Shown here: in pieces, positions 7,636-15,258 of the stretch
How positions within the stretch are numbered: position 1 is the first letter of the stretch
How the letters are laid out: every line of letters begins with the position of its first letter
NCBI GenBank assembly: GCA_005880985.1
Contig: VBIQ01000022.1
Coordinates: 1-43,762 of the forward strand
Direction of reading: 5' to 3'
Length of the DNA stretch: 43,762 bases
Origin: Chloroflexota bacterium
GTDB lineage: Bacteria > Chloroflexota > Dormibacteria > Aeolococcales > Aeolococcaceae
Position numbers and translations under genes: made by a program
Notes under the pieces: model-generated
Databases searched by the model: none
What the model saw: the letters and a program-made list of their open reading frames with translations, nothing else
What the model was told of the DNA's origin: nothing

Positions 7636-8756
7636 CTGGACTGTTCGCTGCGGAGCCGGTGCTGCTGGAGCGATGGTTCGCCGCTCAGGGAGCCCCCCCG
7701 TCGATCGACCTGGCTCGGAGCGGTGCCCCGGAGCTGAGCACCGCTGACATCCTCACCGTGGCGGGCCCCGAGGCACGCGACGAGTACCTGGGTTTGCCGC
7801 TCGGCTACGGACACCCAGTCGGGGAGGAGGGCCTGCGGGCAGCGATCGAGCGCGACCGGTCAGCCCGCCACGCCGACGAGGTCATCGTGACCACCGGCGC
7901 CACGGAGGCGCTCCTGCTGGCCGCTGCCGCGGCGTTGGCGGCCGGTGAACAGGCCGCGGTCGGCGTCCCAGCCCATGGGGGAGTTGTGCGCGCACTCGAG
8001 GCCACCGGAGCACACATCCTGCGTGTCCCGGTTTGGCGCCCGGGATCATCGCGGCTCGACCTCAGTGGGCTCTTCCGGGCCCTCCAGCGCGGTGCCAGCG
8101 TGCTCGCGCTCAACTCGCCGCACAACCCCACCGGTGCGGTCGCTGATGGCGACGAGCTCGCAGCTCTCATCGACGCCTGCACGCTGTACGGCGCCCGCAT
8201 CCTCGTGGACGAGGTCGCGCTCTCGACGCTGAATCCCCATGCGGAGAGCGTCACCCGATGTCCCGAGTTCATCAGCGGGACCGTCGTCGCGGTCGGCGAC
8301 CTCAGCAAGTCCCTCGGTCTGGGCGGCCTGCGCATCGGATGGCTGACGTGCGCGGACCATGAACTCCTCGGCCGTGTCACCCAACTCAAGGACATCACCA
8401 CCCTTGGCACCAGCGTGACGTCGCAGTTTCTTGCCGCACTCGCCCTCGAGAACCGCGCCACACTCGCCCGGCAAATCGCCGCTCTCGCCACACGCAATCG
8501 CGATGCCCTCGGGGATTGGGTCATGCAGATTGGCGGCGCGGAGTACACACCGCCGGCAGACGGTCTGGTGGCCTTTCCTCTGCTGCCGATGCGCGAGGGC
8601 GCCATGGGCTTTGTGGAGCGGCTGCGGGCCACAGCAGGGGTGAGCGTCGTCCCCGGGGTTCTGTTCGGCGTCCCCTCGCGTCTACGGCTTGGGCTCGGAC
8701 TCTCACCGGGGGTCTTCACCCGTGGACTGGAACGGATCGCCGTCGCACTGGGATGA
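7623..8756 (+). CDS. PLP-dependent aminotransferase class I/II
   Basis: This 377-residue fold-type I enzyme has TTGATEAL near residue 92, the NSPHNPTG substrate/PLP loop at about 164-171, VDEVALS (PLP ring-binding Asp), and a Schiff-base lysine K229 in GDLSKSLGLGGLRIGW. The C-terminal GVPSRLRLGLGLS includes the substrate-carboxylate arginine. It starts at GTG 7623 inside the end of the DUF2079 gene. It probably transaminates an amino acid or amino-sugar-related keto group; the sequence resembles capreomycidine/aspartate-type aminotransferases only in general. The substrate cannot be assigned. Confidence 0.85.
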   Translation: MGALTGLFAAEPVLLERWFAAQGAPPSIDLARSGAPELSTADILTVAGPEARDEYLGLPLGYGHPVGEEGLRAAIERDRSARHADEVIVTTGATEALLLAAAAALAAGEQAAVGVPAHGGVVRALEATGAHILRVPVWRPGSSRLDLSGLFRALQRGASVLALNSPHNPTGAVADGDELAALIDACTLYGARILVDEVALSTLNPHAESVTRCPEFISGTVVAVGDLSKSLGLGGLRIGWLTCADHELLGRVTQLKDITTLGTSVTSQFLAALALENRATLARQIAALATRNRDALGDWVMQIGGAEYTPPADGLVAFPLLPMREGAMGFVERLRATAGVSVVPGVLFGVPSRLRLGLGLSPGVFTRGLERIAVALG

Positions 8757-8770
8757 CCGGACATCGGCCC

Positions 8771-8802
8771 TTCACCTGCTGTTCACATCGAGCCCCTAGC
8801 CT
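8771..8802 (+). promoter_or_regulatory. PHO-box-like promoter before the molybdoenzyme gene
   Basis: TTCAC occurs at 8771-8775 and 8782-8786, 11 bp apart, followed ten bases later by TAGCCT (8797-8802) as a -10 element. This matches the arrangement at 4800-4830 and resembles activator-dependent promoters where the regulator repeat replaces the -35. The GTG start at 8812 lies about 10 bp after the -10, so the transcript would be leaderless or nearly so. Confidence 0.55.
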
Positions 8803-8811
8803 GGTGCGACG

Positions 8812-10419
8812 GTGAAGCCAGGCCACGCCATCGGCTCGCTTCGGCATCGACTGGCCCAGCTATGCGGGGCTCCTCACGACCCAGACCCGGGCAGTCTCTC
8901 TCACTCGGAGAGGTTGCGCTGCGCGGGTGCCGGTCTGGTCGGCGGTCTGCTGTTCGATGCGACGACGCTCGGCTTGCGGCACATCACCGGAGCGCCTTCA
9001 TTCCCCGAGGACACCTCCGACCTGCTCGTGCCGTTTCTTCCTGCCGCAACCTTCAACAGTCTGCTCTCCGCTCTCGGTCCCCACGGCAAGGAGCTCCTCG
9101 TCGTTGGCGCGCTGACAGGCGCAGTGATCGCGGTGGTCCTGCTCGGGACCCTGTACGGGGGGCTGGTCTGGCGCGGGTGGAGGCCTGGACGCCTTGCAAC
9201 CGTCCTCGGCGTCGTGGGGTTCATCGGCTTGTGGGCGCTGTTCGGGCCGGTGCTCGACGCCAACGACGCAGGTGGCACGCTCCTTCGACGACGTGCCATC
9301 GGCGCCGGCACTCTGGCTCTGGACGTGATTGTTTCAGTGGGTGCCGTGTACCTCCTGGTTGGACGTCCAAGGTCGCGAGAAGGCGGCGCAGGGCCCGAGG
9401 TGCCGGATCGGCGAGCCTTCCTCGCCGCTCTCGGCGGTCTTGGTGGGGGTCTCCTCCTCGGCACCGGTGGGCTGGTAGCCGGTTTTCGGAGCCTGGCCGG
9501 GGCCACCAACCTGGACTACGAGGGACGCTGGAGCAGCGCGGCGTCGCCGATCACCCCGATCGACCAGCACTACGTGGTCTCCAAAAACCTCGTCGATCCC
9601 TCGGTGAATGTGGACACATGGCGGCTTCAGGTCGATGGTCTGGTCAGAAGTCCGGTGACACTGACGCTCGACGACCTCCGACGTCTCCCGCAACGCCAGG
9701 AGATCGTCACCCTCGAGTGCATCTCCAACAGCGTCGGGGGCGGGCTGATGAGTACCGCGCGGTGGCGGGGCCCGCGACTCGCTGAAGTGATCGGGCTTGC
9801 CGGCGCGGTCGACCAACGCGCCCGCTTCGCCATCGTCAGCGCGGTCGACGGCTACTTCGACAGCCTCCCCATCGATGCGGCGCTTTCGTCGAGCACCGTC
9901 GTCGCCCTGACCATGAATGAGGTGACCCTGCCGGACCGTCACGGGTTTCCCGCCCGCATCGTCTTTCCCGGGCACTACGGCGAGAAGAGCATGAAGTGGC
10001 TGGCTCGCATCGAGGTGGCAGAGCACGACCATCTCGGCTTCTACCAGCGTCAGGGGTGGAGCGAGGACGCCGGTGTGCGCACCTGGTCACGCTTCGACGC
10101 GATCGGCAGTGGGCGACCCTTGCGGGCCGGGCATCCGGCGATTCTCCGCGGCCACGCTTTTGCCGGCACACGGGGCATCGAGAGCGTCCAGGTGAGCACC
10201 GACGGTGGTACGACGTGGGGCGAGGCAGACCTCGACGCTGCCATATCTCCGTACGCGTGGCGCTTCTTCACCTCACACTGGACACCGTCCCACCCTGGCA
10301 CGTACGTGCTCGTCGTAAGGGCGGTCGATGGCGCGGGTGCCCTGCAGGAGGAACGCCGCGAGGACAGCCCGCCACGAGGATCGAGCGGGTTCCACAGTGT
10401 CACAGCCCAGGTCGTCTGA
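8812..10419 (+). CDS. Membrane-anchored molybdopterin-dependent oxidoreductase (sulfite oxidase/YedY-like fold)
   Basis: This 535-residue protein has an N-terminal membrane part (residues about 40-190, four or five hydrophobic helices) and a short cytoplasmic stretch with a Tat-like DRRAFLAALGG followed by another hydrophobic segment. The Oxidored_molyb catalytic domain (about 240-420) holds the molybdenum-ligand cysteine C303 in TLECISNS. The C-terminal part (about 430-535) is an immunoglobulin-like Mo-cofactor dimerisation domain with RGHAFAG and STDGGTTWGEA, as in plant and bacterial sulfite oxidases. It probably works on the outer face of the membrane. It has its own PHO-box-like promoter and ends the locus; the substrate is unknown. 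Confidence 0.85.
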   Translation: MKPGHAIGSLRHRLAQLCGAPHDPDPGSLSHSERLRCAGAGLVGGLLFDATTLGLRHITGAPSFPEDTSDLLVPFLPAATFNSLLSALGPHGKELLVVGALTGAVIAVVLLGTLYGGLVWRGWRPGRLATVLGVVGFIGLWALFGPVLDANDAGGTLLRRRAIGAGTLALDVIVSVGAVYLLVGRPRSREGGAGPEVPDRRAFLAALGGLGGGLLLGTGGLVAGFRSLAGATNLDYEGRWSSAASPITPIDQHYVVSKNLVDPSVNVDTWRLQVDGLVRSPVTLTLDDLRRLPQRQEIVTLECISNSVGGGLMSTARWRGPRLAEVIGLAGAVDQRARFAIVSAVDGYFDSLPIDAALSSSTVVALTMNEVTLPDRHGFPARIVFPGHYGEKSMKWLARIEVAEHDHLGFYQRQGWSEDAGVRTWSRFDAIGSGRPLRAGHPAILRGHAFAGTRGIESVQVSTDGGTTWGEADLDAAISPYAWRFFTSHWTPSHPGTYVLVVRAVDGAGALQEERREDSPPRGSSGFHSVTAQVV

Positions 10420-10849
10420 TAGGTTGTCCAGATCCCGAGACAGTGCGCACCCAAAGGTGGCCCCAGCTGTACCGTGAGGCAGTCGGTTTTTCAAACATCG
10501 CAGCCTCCTGTCCCTCGCGGTCGGTTGTGCCGCGCTTCGGTTGTATGGCGGCGTGCGCGCCGTCCTCGCAGGCTCGTCGAGCGCGAGAGACGGCGAACCG
10601 CCCAGGAGGCCACCAGGCGTGCGGCATCCATGACGAGGCGACTCGGTGCGTCCCGCGGCGATTGGGAGACGTAGATCGCCGGAAGTGGACCGATGGCCGG
10701 GCTGACCGCGAAGCTGTCGGGCGTACTCGTGGCATCCGTCGAAACAACCCGCTCGTCGTCACCCGTAGGAGAGAGCTGCGGAGGTCGTGTCGTCATGGCT
10801 TTCGTCGATCCCTCACATGTCTAGGACGGTGTCGTTGTCAGGACTGTTG
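10420..10849. other. Gap between converging transcription units
   Basis: This 430-bp stretch separates the molybdoenzyme gene from the PPOX gene, which points toward it. A minus-strand open frame (10491-10796, 101 residues, starting MTTRPPQLSPTGDD) has a C-terminal half rich in arginine and no recognisable domain or convincing ribosome site. No clear terminator hairpin with a U-tract is seen. Confidence 0.4.
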
Positions 10850-11275
10850 TCAATTGGCCAACTCGGCGCGAGCGACGATACGCTCCGGTGTGACTGTGAT
10901 GACGAGCTCTCCTTCGATGTCGTTGCGGGCGCCGAATTCCTCGGCGCGAGTTGGGCCCATGTAGCGCGCTGCGATTAGCCGGGCAAACCGTGCGCGCTTT
11001 CCGGGATCCGTGCTGATCGAGGCTCGACCCTGAATCGCGACGAATGCGAACGGAGGCTTATCGTCGTCCACGCAAATTGCGATCCGGCTGTCACGACGCA
11101 GCGAGCGGGCTTTGACTGATTCGTGCCAGGTCATGAAGACGAGCCTTTCGTTGTCGATCAGGAACCAGACCGGCACGATGTGCGGCGCTCCGTCGCGCAG
11201 GGTTGTTGCGAGCTTCGCAGTGCGGGCGCCGTCGCTGAGGAAGCGCAGAGTCTCCGCGCGGCTCATTTCATGCAT
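10850..11275 (-). CDS. PPOX-class flavin/deazaflavin-binding oxidoreductase
   Basis: This 141-residue split beta-barrel protein contains LSDGARTAKLATTLRDGAPHIVPVWF and later FVAIQGRASI, matching the pyridoxamine-phosphate-oxidase-like families of actinobacteria (TIGR03618 type), many of which bind F420. Cofactor choice between FMN and F420 cannot be read from the sequence. Starts at residue 1 or at the second Met (MSRAE, 11266) are both possible. It is the last gene of a minus-strand unit MOSC - small membrane protein - PPOX, six bp after the small ORF. Confidence 0.8.
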   Translation of the reverse strand: MHEMSRAETLRFLSDGARTAKLATTLRDGAPHIVPVWFLIDNERLVFMTWHESVKARSLRRDSRIAICVDDDKPPFAFVAIQGRASISTDPGKRARFARLIAARYMGPTRAEEFGARNDIEGELVITVTPERIVARAELAN

Positions 11276-11281
11276 GTCGCG

Positions 11282-11461
11282 CTACCTGCGCTGCAAGCTT
11301 CGGACCCGAGATGGGTTGACAGCGGCTTCACGCCGGCCCTGTATGCCGATGCGGTCCGTCTGCGAAAAGACGAGTAACCCTATCCATCCGAGCGGACTGA
11401 ACAGGAAGACAACCGCCCGAGGCGCGTCGAGGGCCGTGCGGCGCGCTCGGCCATCAGCCAT
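11282..11461 (-). CDS. Small single-span membrane protein
   Basis: The frame starts at ATG 11459-11461, overlapping the MOSC stop by eight bases, and encodes 59 residues. One hydrophobic stretch (AVVFLFSPLGWIGLLVFSQ) lies at about 15-33 and the C-terminus is basic (RVRSLQRR). It fills the gap between the MOSC and PPOX genes with no spare sequence, which supports a real translationally coupled gene. The family is not recognised; it may anchor or regulate a neighbouring redox protein. Confidence 0.45.
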   Translation of the reverse strand: MADGRARRTALDAPRAVVFLFSPLGWIGLLVFSQTDRIGIQGRREAAVNPSRVRSLQRR

Positions 11462-12152
11462 GAATAGCCCATTGCTTAAGCGCCCACGTCCGCCAGTCGA
11501 GCGGCAAGGAGGGCGCCATGAGGATGTGGGTGGCCAGGGAATGATCCTCGAGGTACGCACGTCCAATCATGTCGACGGTGACATCGTGGGCCGGGTGGTA
11601 GGCCACTGTTATCGCGTCGCCGCGACCGATCTCGCCTGGGCGTAGGACCCGGAGATACACACCGAATCGACGCGCCTTCGCAAACCGTCGCACAAATTTT
11701 GCGTCTCCCATCCTGATACCCAGCTTGTAACAGGGCAGCCGTGGCTGTGTGACCTCGAACTCCGCGGACCCGATGCGCCAGCGATCGCCGATGAGTGACC
11801 CGCCGAGGTCCCCCGACGTAGTGACAGTGAGGTTCTCACCGAACGTCCCTGGTTTGAGCGGTCGCCCCAGTGCTTCCTCCCACCACGCGAGGTCGGCGGC
11901 CGAGTACACGTAGACGGCCTTGTCGAGACCTCCATGCACACGGAGATCTGCCTGACGATCACCGTCGATGTTTGTCAGCGACACATTTCGCCGATCTGTC
12001 ACAGGCATCTTCCAGATGGCTGTGACGGCGGCTTTGCCGTTCCATGTGACGTGTCGCGGCCGACCGACGTTGACGCTCAGGACTTGTCCCGCGAGCATGT
12101 GCGCGCTGTCCTCCACGCCGTAGGTTCGTTCGACGGAGGTGATGTCGCCCAT
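11454..12152 (-). CDS. MOSC-domain protein (YiiM-like)
   Basis: This 232-residue protein has the MOSC architecture: GQVLSVNVGRP near the N-terminus, DLRVHGGLDKAVYVYSAADLAWWEE, the GTFGENLTV motif, and the conserved cysteine in QPRLPCYKLGIRMG. MOSC domains bind molybdenum cofactor; YiiM-type members reduce N-hydroxylated compounds, and this length and the C-terminal extension fit that branch. The second Met (residue 19, MLAGQVLSV) is an alternative start closer to the conserved core. It follows the AhpD-like gene by about 75 bp on the same strand. Confidence 0.85.
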   Translation of the reverse strand: MGDITSVERTYGVEDSAHMLAGQVLSVNVGRPRHVTWNGKAAVTAIWKMPVTDRRNVSLTNIDGDRQADLRVHGGLDKAVYVYSAADLAWWEEALGRPLKPGTFGENLTVTTSGDLGGSLIGDRWRIGSAEFEVTQPRLPCYKLGIRMGDAKFVRRFAKARRFGVYLRVLRPGEIGRGDAITVAYHPAHDVTVDMIGRAYLEDHSLATHILMAPSLPLDWRTWALKQWAIHG

Positions 12153-12226
12153 CGCAGCCTTTTGTGCGAGTCCGCCCGTGCCCTGGTGTGCGGCGGCGTT
12201 GGAGCTGACGCCGCCGCACCGTAGGC

Positions 12227-12781
12227 TTAGGCGGCCTCGGCAGCCCCGTGCTGGACGAGCGGAAAGTCGACGTCCACGTCAGCTGCCTTGTTGAAGTAGT
12301 TGGTGAGCACATTGATTGCAACATTGCCGATGATCTCGGCGATCTCTGCATCGGACCATCCGGCACTGCGGACCGCATCGAGATCCGCCGAGGTGACGCC
12401 GCCTCGGGTCTGGACCAACCTGTGGGCGAATTGGAGCGCAGCCGCCTCATGTCCGTCGGTTGACGTGTGCTCACGTGCGCCGGCGAGCGCCGCATCGTCG
12501 ATCCGAAGCAGGCTACGCCCAACATAGGTGTGAGCCGAGAGGCAGTAGTCACACGAGTTCGCCTCGCCCACCGCCAGGGCGATGAGCTCGCGCACTCGCG
12601 CGCTGAGCTTGCCGGCCCCAAGGGCGGCGGCGAACTGGAGGTAGCCCTTCAGCACTGGAGGAGCCACCGCCATGGTTCGGAAACTGTTCGGCACGCTTCC
12701 GAGCTGCCGTTCGACGCCTTCGAGGAGTTGCCTGGTCTCTCCCTGAGCCTGGGCAAGGTCCACCGTCGTCAGCCGAGTCAT
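12227..12781 (-). CDS. AhpD-like / carboxymuconolactone decarboxylase-family peroxidase-related protein
   Basis: An alpha-helical 184-residue protein with the AhpD redox motif in VGEANSCDYCLSAHTYVG (CxxC followed by H), plus SVPNSFRTMAVAPPVLKGYLQF and a C-terminal IGNVAINVLTNYFNKAADVDVDFP. This is the peroxidase-related (uncharacterised carboxymuconolactone decarboxylase) subfamily, likely a thiol-dependent peroxide or alkyl-hydroperoxide reductase. Two Met codons open the frame; the second (12779-12781) is preferred because GGAGG at 12788-12792 is then six bases upstream, whereas the first abuts it. A perfect palindrome lies immediately upstream. Confidence 0.85.
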   Translation of the reverse strand: MTRLTTVDLAQAQGETRQLLEGVERQLGSVPNSFRTMAVAPPVLKGYLQFAAALGAGKLSARVRELIALAVGEANSCDYCLSAHTYVGRSLLRIDDAALAGAREHTSTDGHEAAALQFAHRLVQTRGGVTSADLDAVRSAGWSDAEIAEIIGNVAINVLTNYFNKAADVDVDFPLVQHGAAEAA

Positions 12782-12792
12782 CGCCATCCTCC

Positions 12793-12804
12793 GTAACCGG
12801 TTAC
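12793..12804. promoter_or_regulatory. 12-bp palindrome upstream of the AhpD-like gene
   Basis: GTAACCGGTTAC is a perfect inverted repeat next to the ribosome site of the minus-strand AhpD-like gene. It could be an operator over the 5' leader. No matching regulator is adjacent, so the assignment is tentative. Confidence 0.35.
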
Positions 12805-12910
12805 CCGGACCGATGTCGTGGTCGTCTGGTCAGTGGCGCGATGCTCAGAGGTCTTACCCCGACACCCGCACCACGTCGCGATGAGACAGAACCTCGTCCG
12901 GAGGTAAGAA

Positions 12911-13183
12911 GTGACGGACCGAGGACACACATACACCATGATCGGGACGCGTCACCCTCTCCCCGAGGTCTCGTGGGCCGCAGTACTGGCCTGGCGGGAA
13001 CGGGTGCTACGCCGCGCGGGCTTGTCGCCCGATCTGGCGAGGACGCTCGCTGCGGATCGGAGTGCGACGTGGACGAGACGCTCAAGCTCTCGCCAGGCGC
13101 GGTGGCCCATCTCGGCTGGTTGCGAGAATCCTCGCGCCTCTGTCTGCCGGGGGAGGCGGGGACGGGTAGAATCGGCGCCATAG
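12911..13183 (+). CDS. Small protein of unknown function
   Basis: A GTG start preceded by GGAGGT (12900-12905) opens a 90-residue frame. Residues about 17-47 (VSWAAVLAWRERVLRRAGLSPDLARTLAADR) resemble short actinobacterial proteins of the W-R-x-R-x-L-x-x-A-G-L type, but the rest is basic and unlike them, so the frame may be shifted after residue 47. The end overlaps the open N-terminal part of the sigma-factor frame. The function is unknown. Confidence 0.4.
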   Translation: MTDRGHTYTMIGTRHPLPEVSWAAVLAWRERVLRRAGLSPDLARTLAADRSATWTRRSSSRQARWPISAGCENPRASVCRGRRGRVESAP

Positions 13184-13863
13184 AGACTCCCGCCCTCGCC
13201 TCCGAGCAACCTGCCGGTGGCGCCTCTCATGTCGCGCCGGCTTTAGATGCCAACTCACGAGCCTGGCTGGCCGCGTTACGGGCCAGTGGGCCGGACAAGG
13301 ATGGCGCGCTGAGGAAGCTGCACGCGCTTCTGCTGCGCGCCGCTCGTCACGAGGCATATCGGCGTCGGCCCTCGCTCCCGGATCCAGTCGCTCGTGACCT
13401 TGACGATTTGGCACTGCAAGCCGCTGACGACGCATTGCTTTCGATCACCGGTAAGCTCGATGACTTTCGGGGTGACAGCCGCTTCACAACGTGGGCATAT
13501 ATGTTTGCCATCGTGGAGGTGTCTTCCAAACTGCGCCGCCACGCCTGGCGCGGGCGGCGCCTCAATTTCGACGAGGAGCAATGGAGCCGCCTGCCTGATC
13601 GACTGGCGGGCCCGGATGACCAGGCCGAAGGGCGTGAACTGCTTCGCGCGCTCCGGGACGCGATCGCCACGCAGCTGAGCGCGCGCCAGCGCGAGGTCTT
13701 CATCGCCGTAGCGCTCAACGGCGTACCCATCGATGTCCTGGCGGAGCGGATGGACAGCACCCGTGGCGCTCTCTACAAGGTGCTCCACGATGCTCGGCGC
13801 AGGCTGCGCGCCTGCCTCGAGGAGCAAGGTCTTGGGCGTCCTCAGTTGAAGGAGACGCAATGA
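13102..13863 (+). CDS. ECF-type RNA polymerase sigma factor
   Basis: The conserved core runs from about 13247 (ANSRAWLAALRASG) to the stop. Region 2 has DDLALQAADDALLSI and FRGDSRFTTWAYMFAI; region 4 has LSARQREVFIAVALNGVPIDVLAERMDSTRGALYKVLHDARRRLRA. The family normally begins close to ANSRAW, but no standard start codon is there; GTG at 13102 is an in-frame candidate and the frame stays open to 12841. A TAGAAT -10-like element at 13167 lies inside this N-terminal part, so the true start is unsettled. The stop overlaps the downstream anti-sigma start (ATGA), the usual operon layout. Confidence 0.75.
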   Translation: MAHLGWLRESSRLCLPGEAGTGRIGAIETPALASEQPAGGASHVAPALDANSRAWLAALRASGPDKDGALRKLHALLLRAARHEAYRRRPSLPDPVARDLDDLALQAADDALLSITGKLDDFRGDSRFTTWAYMFAIVEVSSKLRRHAWRGRRLNFDEEQWSRLPDRLAGPDDQAEGRELLRALRDAIATQLSARQREVFIAVALNGVPIDVLAERMDSTRGALYKVLHDARRRLRACLEEQGLGRPQLKETQ

Positions 13864-14114
13864 ACGTACGCGACTCCGTCGACCGAGCGTTGGGCCCAGT
13901 GGCGCCTGACGCCGGCTGCGAGAGCGCCGCCGTCAATTTCGCCCAGTACGCGGATGGCGCCGTGGCGGGCGAAGATGTGTCGCGTGCGTTTCCTCACGTG
14001 GCCAACCACCTTGCCGCATGCCCGGACTGCAATCAAGACTACGAGGGCTTGGTCAACTGCGTGAGGGAGCTTGCGGTCTCAAGCGAGGACACGCCGCCCC
14101 CGCCGGAGCACTGA
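13860..14114 (+). CDS. ZAS-type anti-sigma factor (zinc-binding)
   Basis: An 84-residue soluble protein with the zinc anti-sigma signature FPHVANHLAACPDCNQDYEGL (HxxxCxxC) in the middle. No transmembrane helix follows, so it is cytoplasmic and may sense thiol or redox state directly, as many soluble ZAS proteins do. Its ATG overlaps the sigma-factor stop by four bases, tying the two in stoichiometry. It should bind and silence the upstream sigma factor. Confidence 0.75.
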   Translation: MNVRDSVDRALGPVAPDAGCESAAVNFAQYADGAVAGEDVSRAFPHVANHLAACPDCNQDYEGLVNCVRELAVSSEDTPPPPEH

Positions 14115-14523
14115 CCTCCCGCACGCCTTGGGGGTCGTCTACCGGATTTTCACCGCCGGATCACCACGATCGTCGGGCGGCGTGCCACCTGAATGTCCCA
14201 TTCGGGGGAGGTGGTCCTACTCACCCCCGGTTCGCCCAGCAGGTGAGGGCACCCTGGACCAGGCCAGCATCCGCAAATGTACCCAGAGCCGCTCGCGGAT
14301 CGGTAGAGAGGGACAATGATCCGGCGATGGACAATAGCCCGGGGATTTAGAGTGATCTGCTGGGCGCGCCGCGCGGATGAAGATCCACTTTGCGGTGATA
14401 GGTATCGACGGTCTCCCGGCTCGCGCGGCGCAAGTCACCCGTCACTGCGACTTCAACCGACCACGTCCCGCGCTGTTATAAGTAGATGAAGACGAACGTA
14501 TCGGCTAACAGAGGTGGAAGCAG
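14115..14523 (+). promoter_or_regulatory. Intergenic region with promoter for the VOC gene
   Basis: No gene is recognisable in most of these 409 bases. Near the end, TATAAG at 14477-14482 is a good -10; a TTCAAC -35 at 14452-14457 gives a slightly long spacer of 19 bp. A GAGGTGG ribosome site (14511-14517) precedes the ATG at 14524. Confidence 0.45.
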
Positions 14524-14940
14524 ATGAACGTCCAGTTCGTTGCAAGCATCGCTCCGATCGTGCGAGATGGTGACGCGGCTCGCTCGTTCTACCAGGAGGC
14601 CTTGGGCCTGTCCTTTGAAGGCCAGGGAGGAGACTACGTCTACACCCACAAGCTGGAGGGAACAAAGCACTTCGGCTTGTGGCCCCTTTCGGAAGCGGCG
14701 ACCGCCTGTTTCGGCACCACGGAATGGCCCGCGGACATCCCGATCCCCCAGGCGAGTATCGAGTTCGAGGTCGCAGACGTCGCGAACGCAGCCACCGAAC
14801 TCACCGCCAAGGGTTATCAGCTCATTCACGAGGCCCGCACGGAGCCGTGGACTCAGATTACCGCTCGGCTGTTGAGCCCAGAGGGCTTGCTCGTCGCCGT
14901 CTGCTACACTCCAGCGTTCCACGACCCACACGACAGTTGA
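14524..14940 (+). CDS. VOC-family (glyoxalase/bleomycin-resistance fold) protein
   Basis: A 138-residue single VOC module: SIAPIVRDGDAARSFYQEALGL opens the first beta-alpha-beta unit; IEFEVADVANAATELTAKGYQLIHEARTEPW and RLLSPEGLLVAVCYTP form the second. Metal-ligand positions are not complete (no His in the first strand), so it may be a binding protein rather than a glyoxalase. It has a good ribosome site at 14511-14517 and its own promoter, and appears monocistronic. Confidence 0.8.
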   Translation: MNVQFVASIAPIVRDGDAARSFYQEALGLSFEGQGGDYVYTHKLEGTKHFGLWPLSEAATACFGTTEWPADIPIPQASIEFEVADVANAATELTAKGYQLIHEARTEPWTQITARLLSPEGLLVAVCYTPAFHDPHDS

Positions 14941-15258
14941 ACCCCGTGCTCTCGGTGGGCTGGGTGCGTGCCCGTTCGGTCGTGCGTTTCAACTGCCGTA
15001 TCAGCTGTCAGCTCAGCGCATACGCGCCACCACTATAGTTCAGGAGCCTGGCACCGTCGCCGCCGGCGACCCGCGTTCAGGACGCTGTCTCTACCGCCGT
15101 GTGAGTAATTCCTGGCGCATGCCACTGTCGACTGATGACATGCGGGAGCGGCTGATCGCTCGGTGAGACGGCGTACAGTCCGCTCACACCGAAGTCGGCG
15201 GATGGCAGAGTCCGCCGATCGTCGGGCCGACAGCGTCGATGTCAAGGAGGGCGTCCCA
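14941..15258. other. Intergenic region without a recognised gene
   Basis: About 320 bp between the VOC and methyltransferase genes. The methyltransferase frame stays open back to 15163 but that part is arginine-rich and precedes the ribosome site. No repeats, hairpins or convincing promoter elements were seen. Confidence 0.4.
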
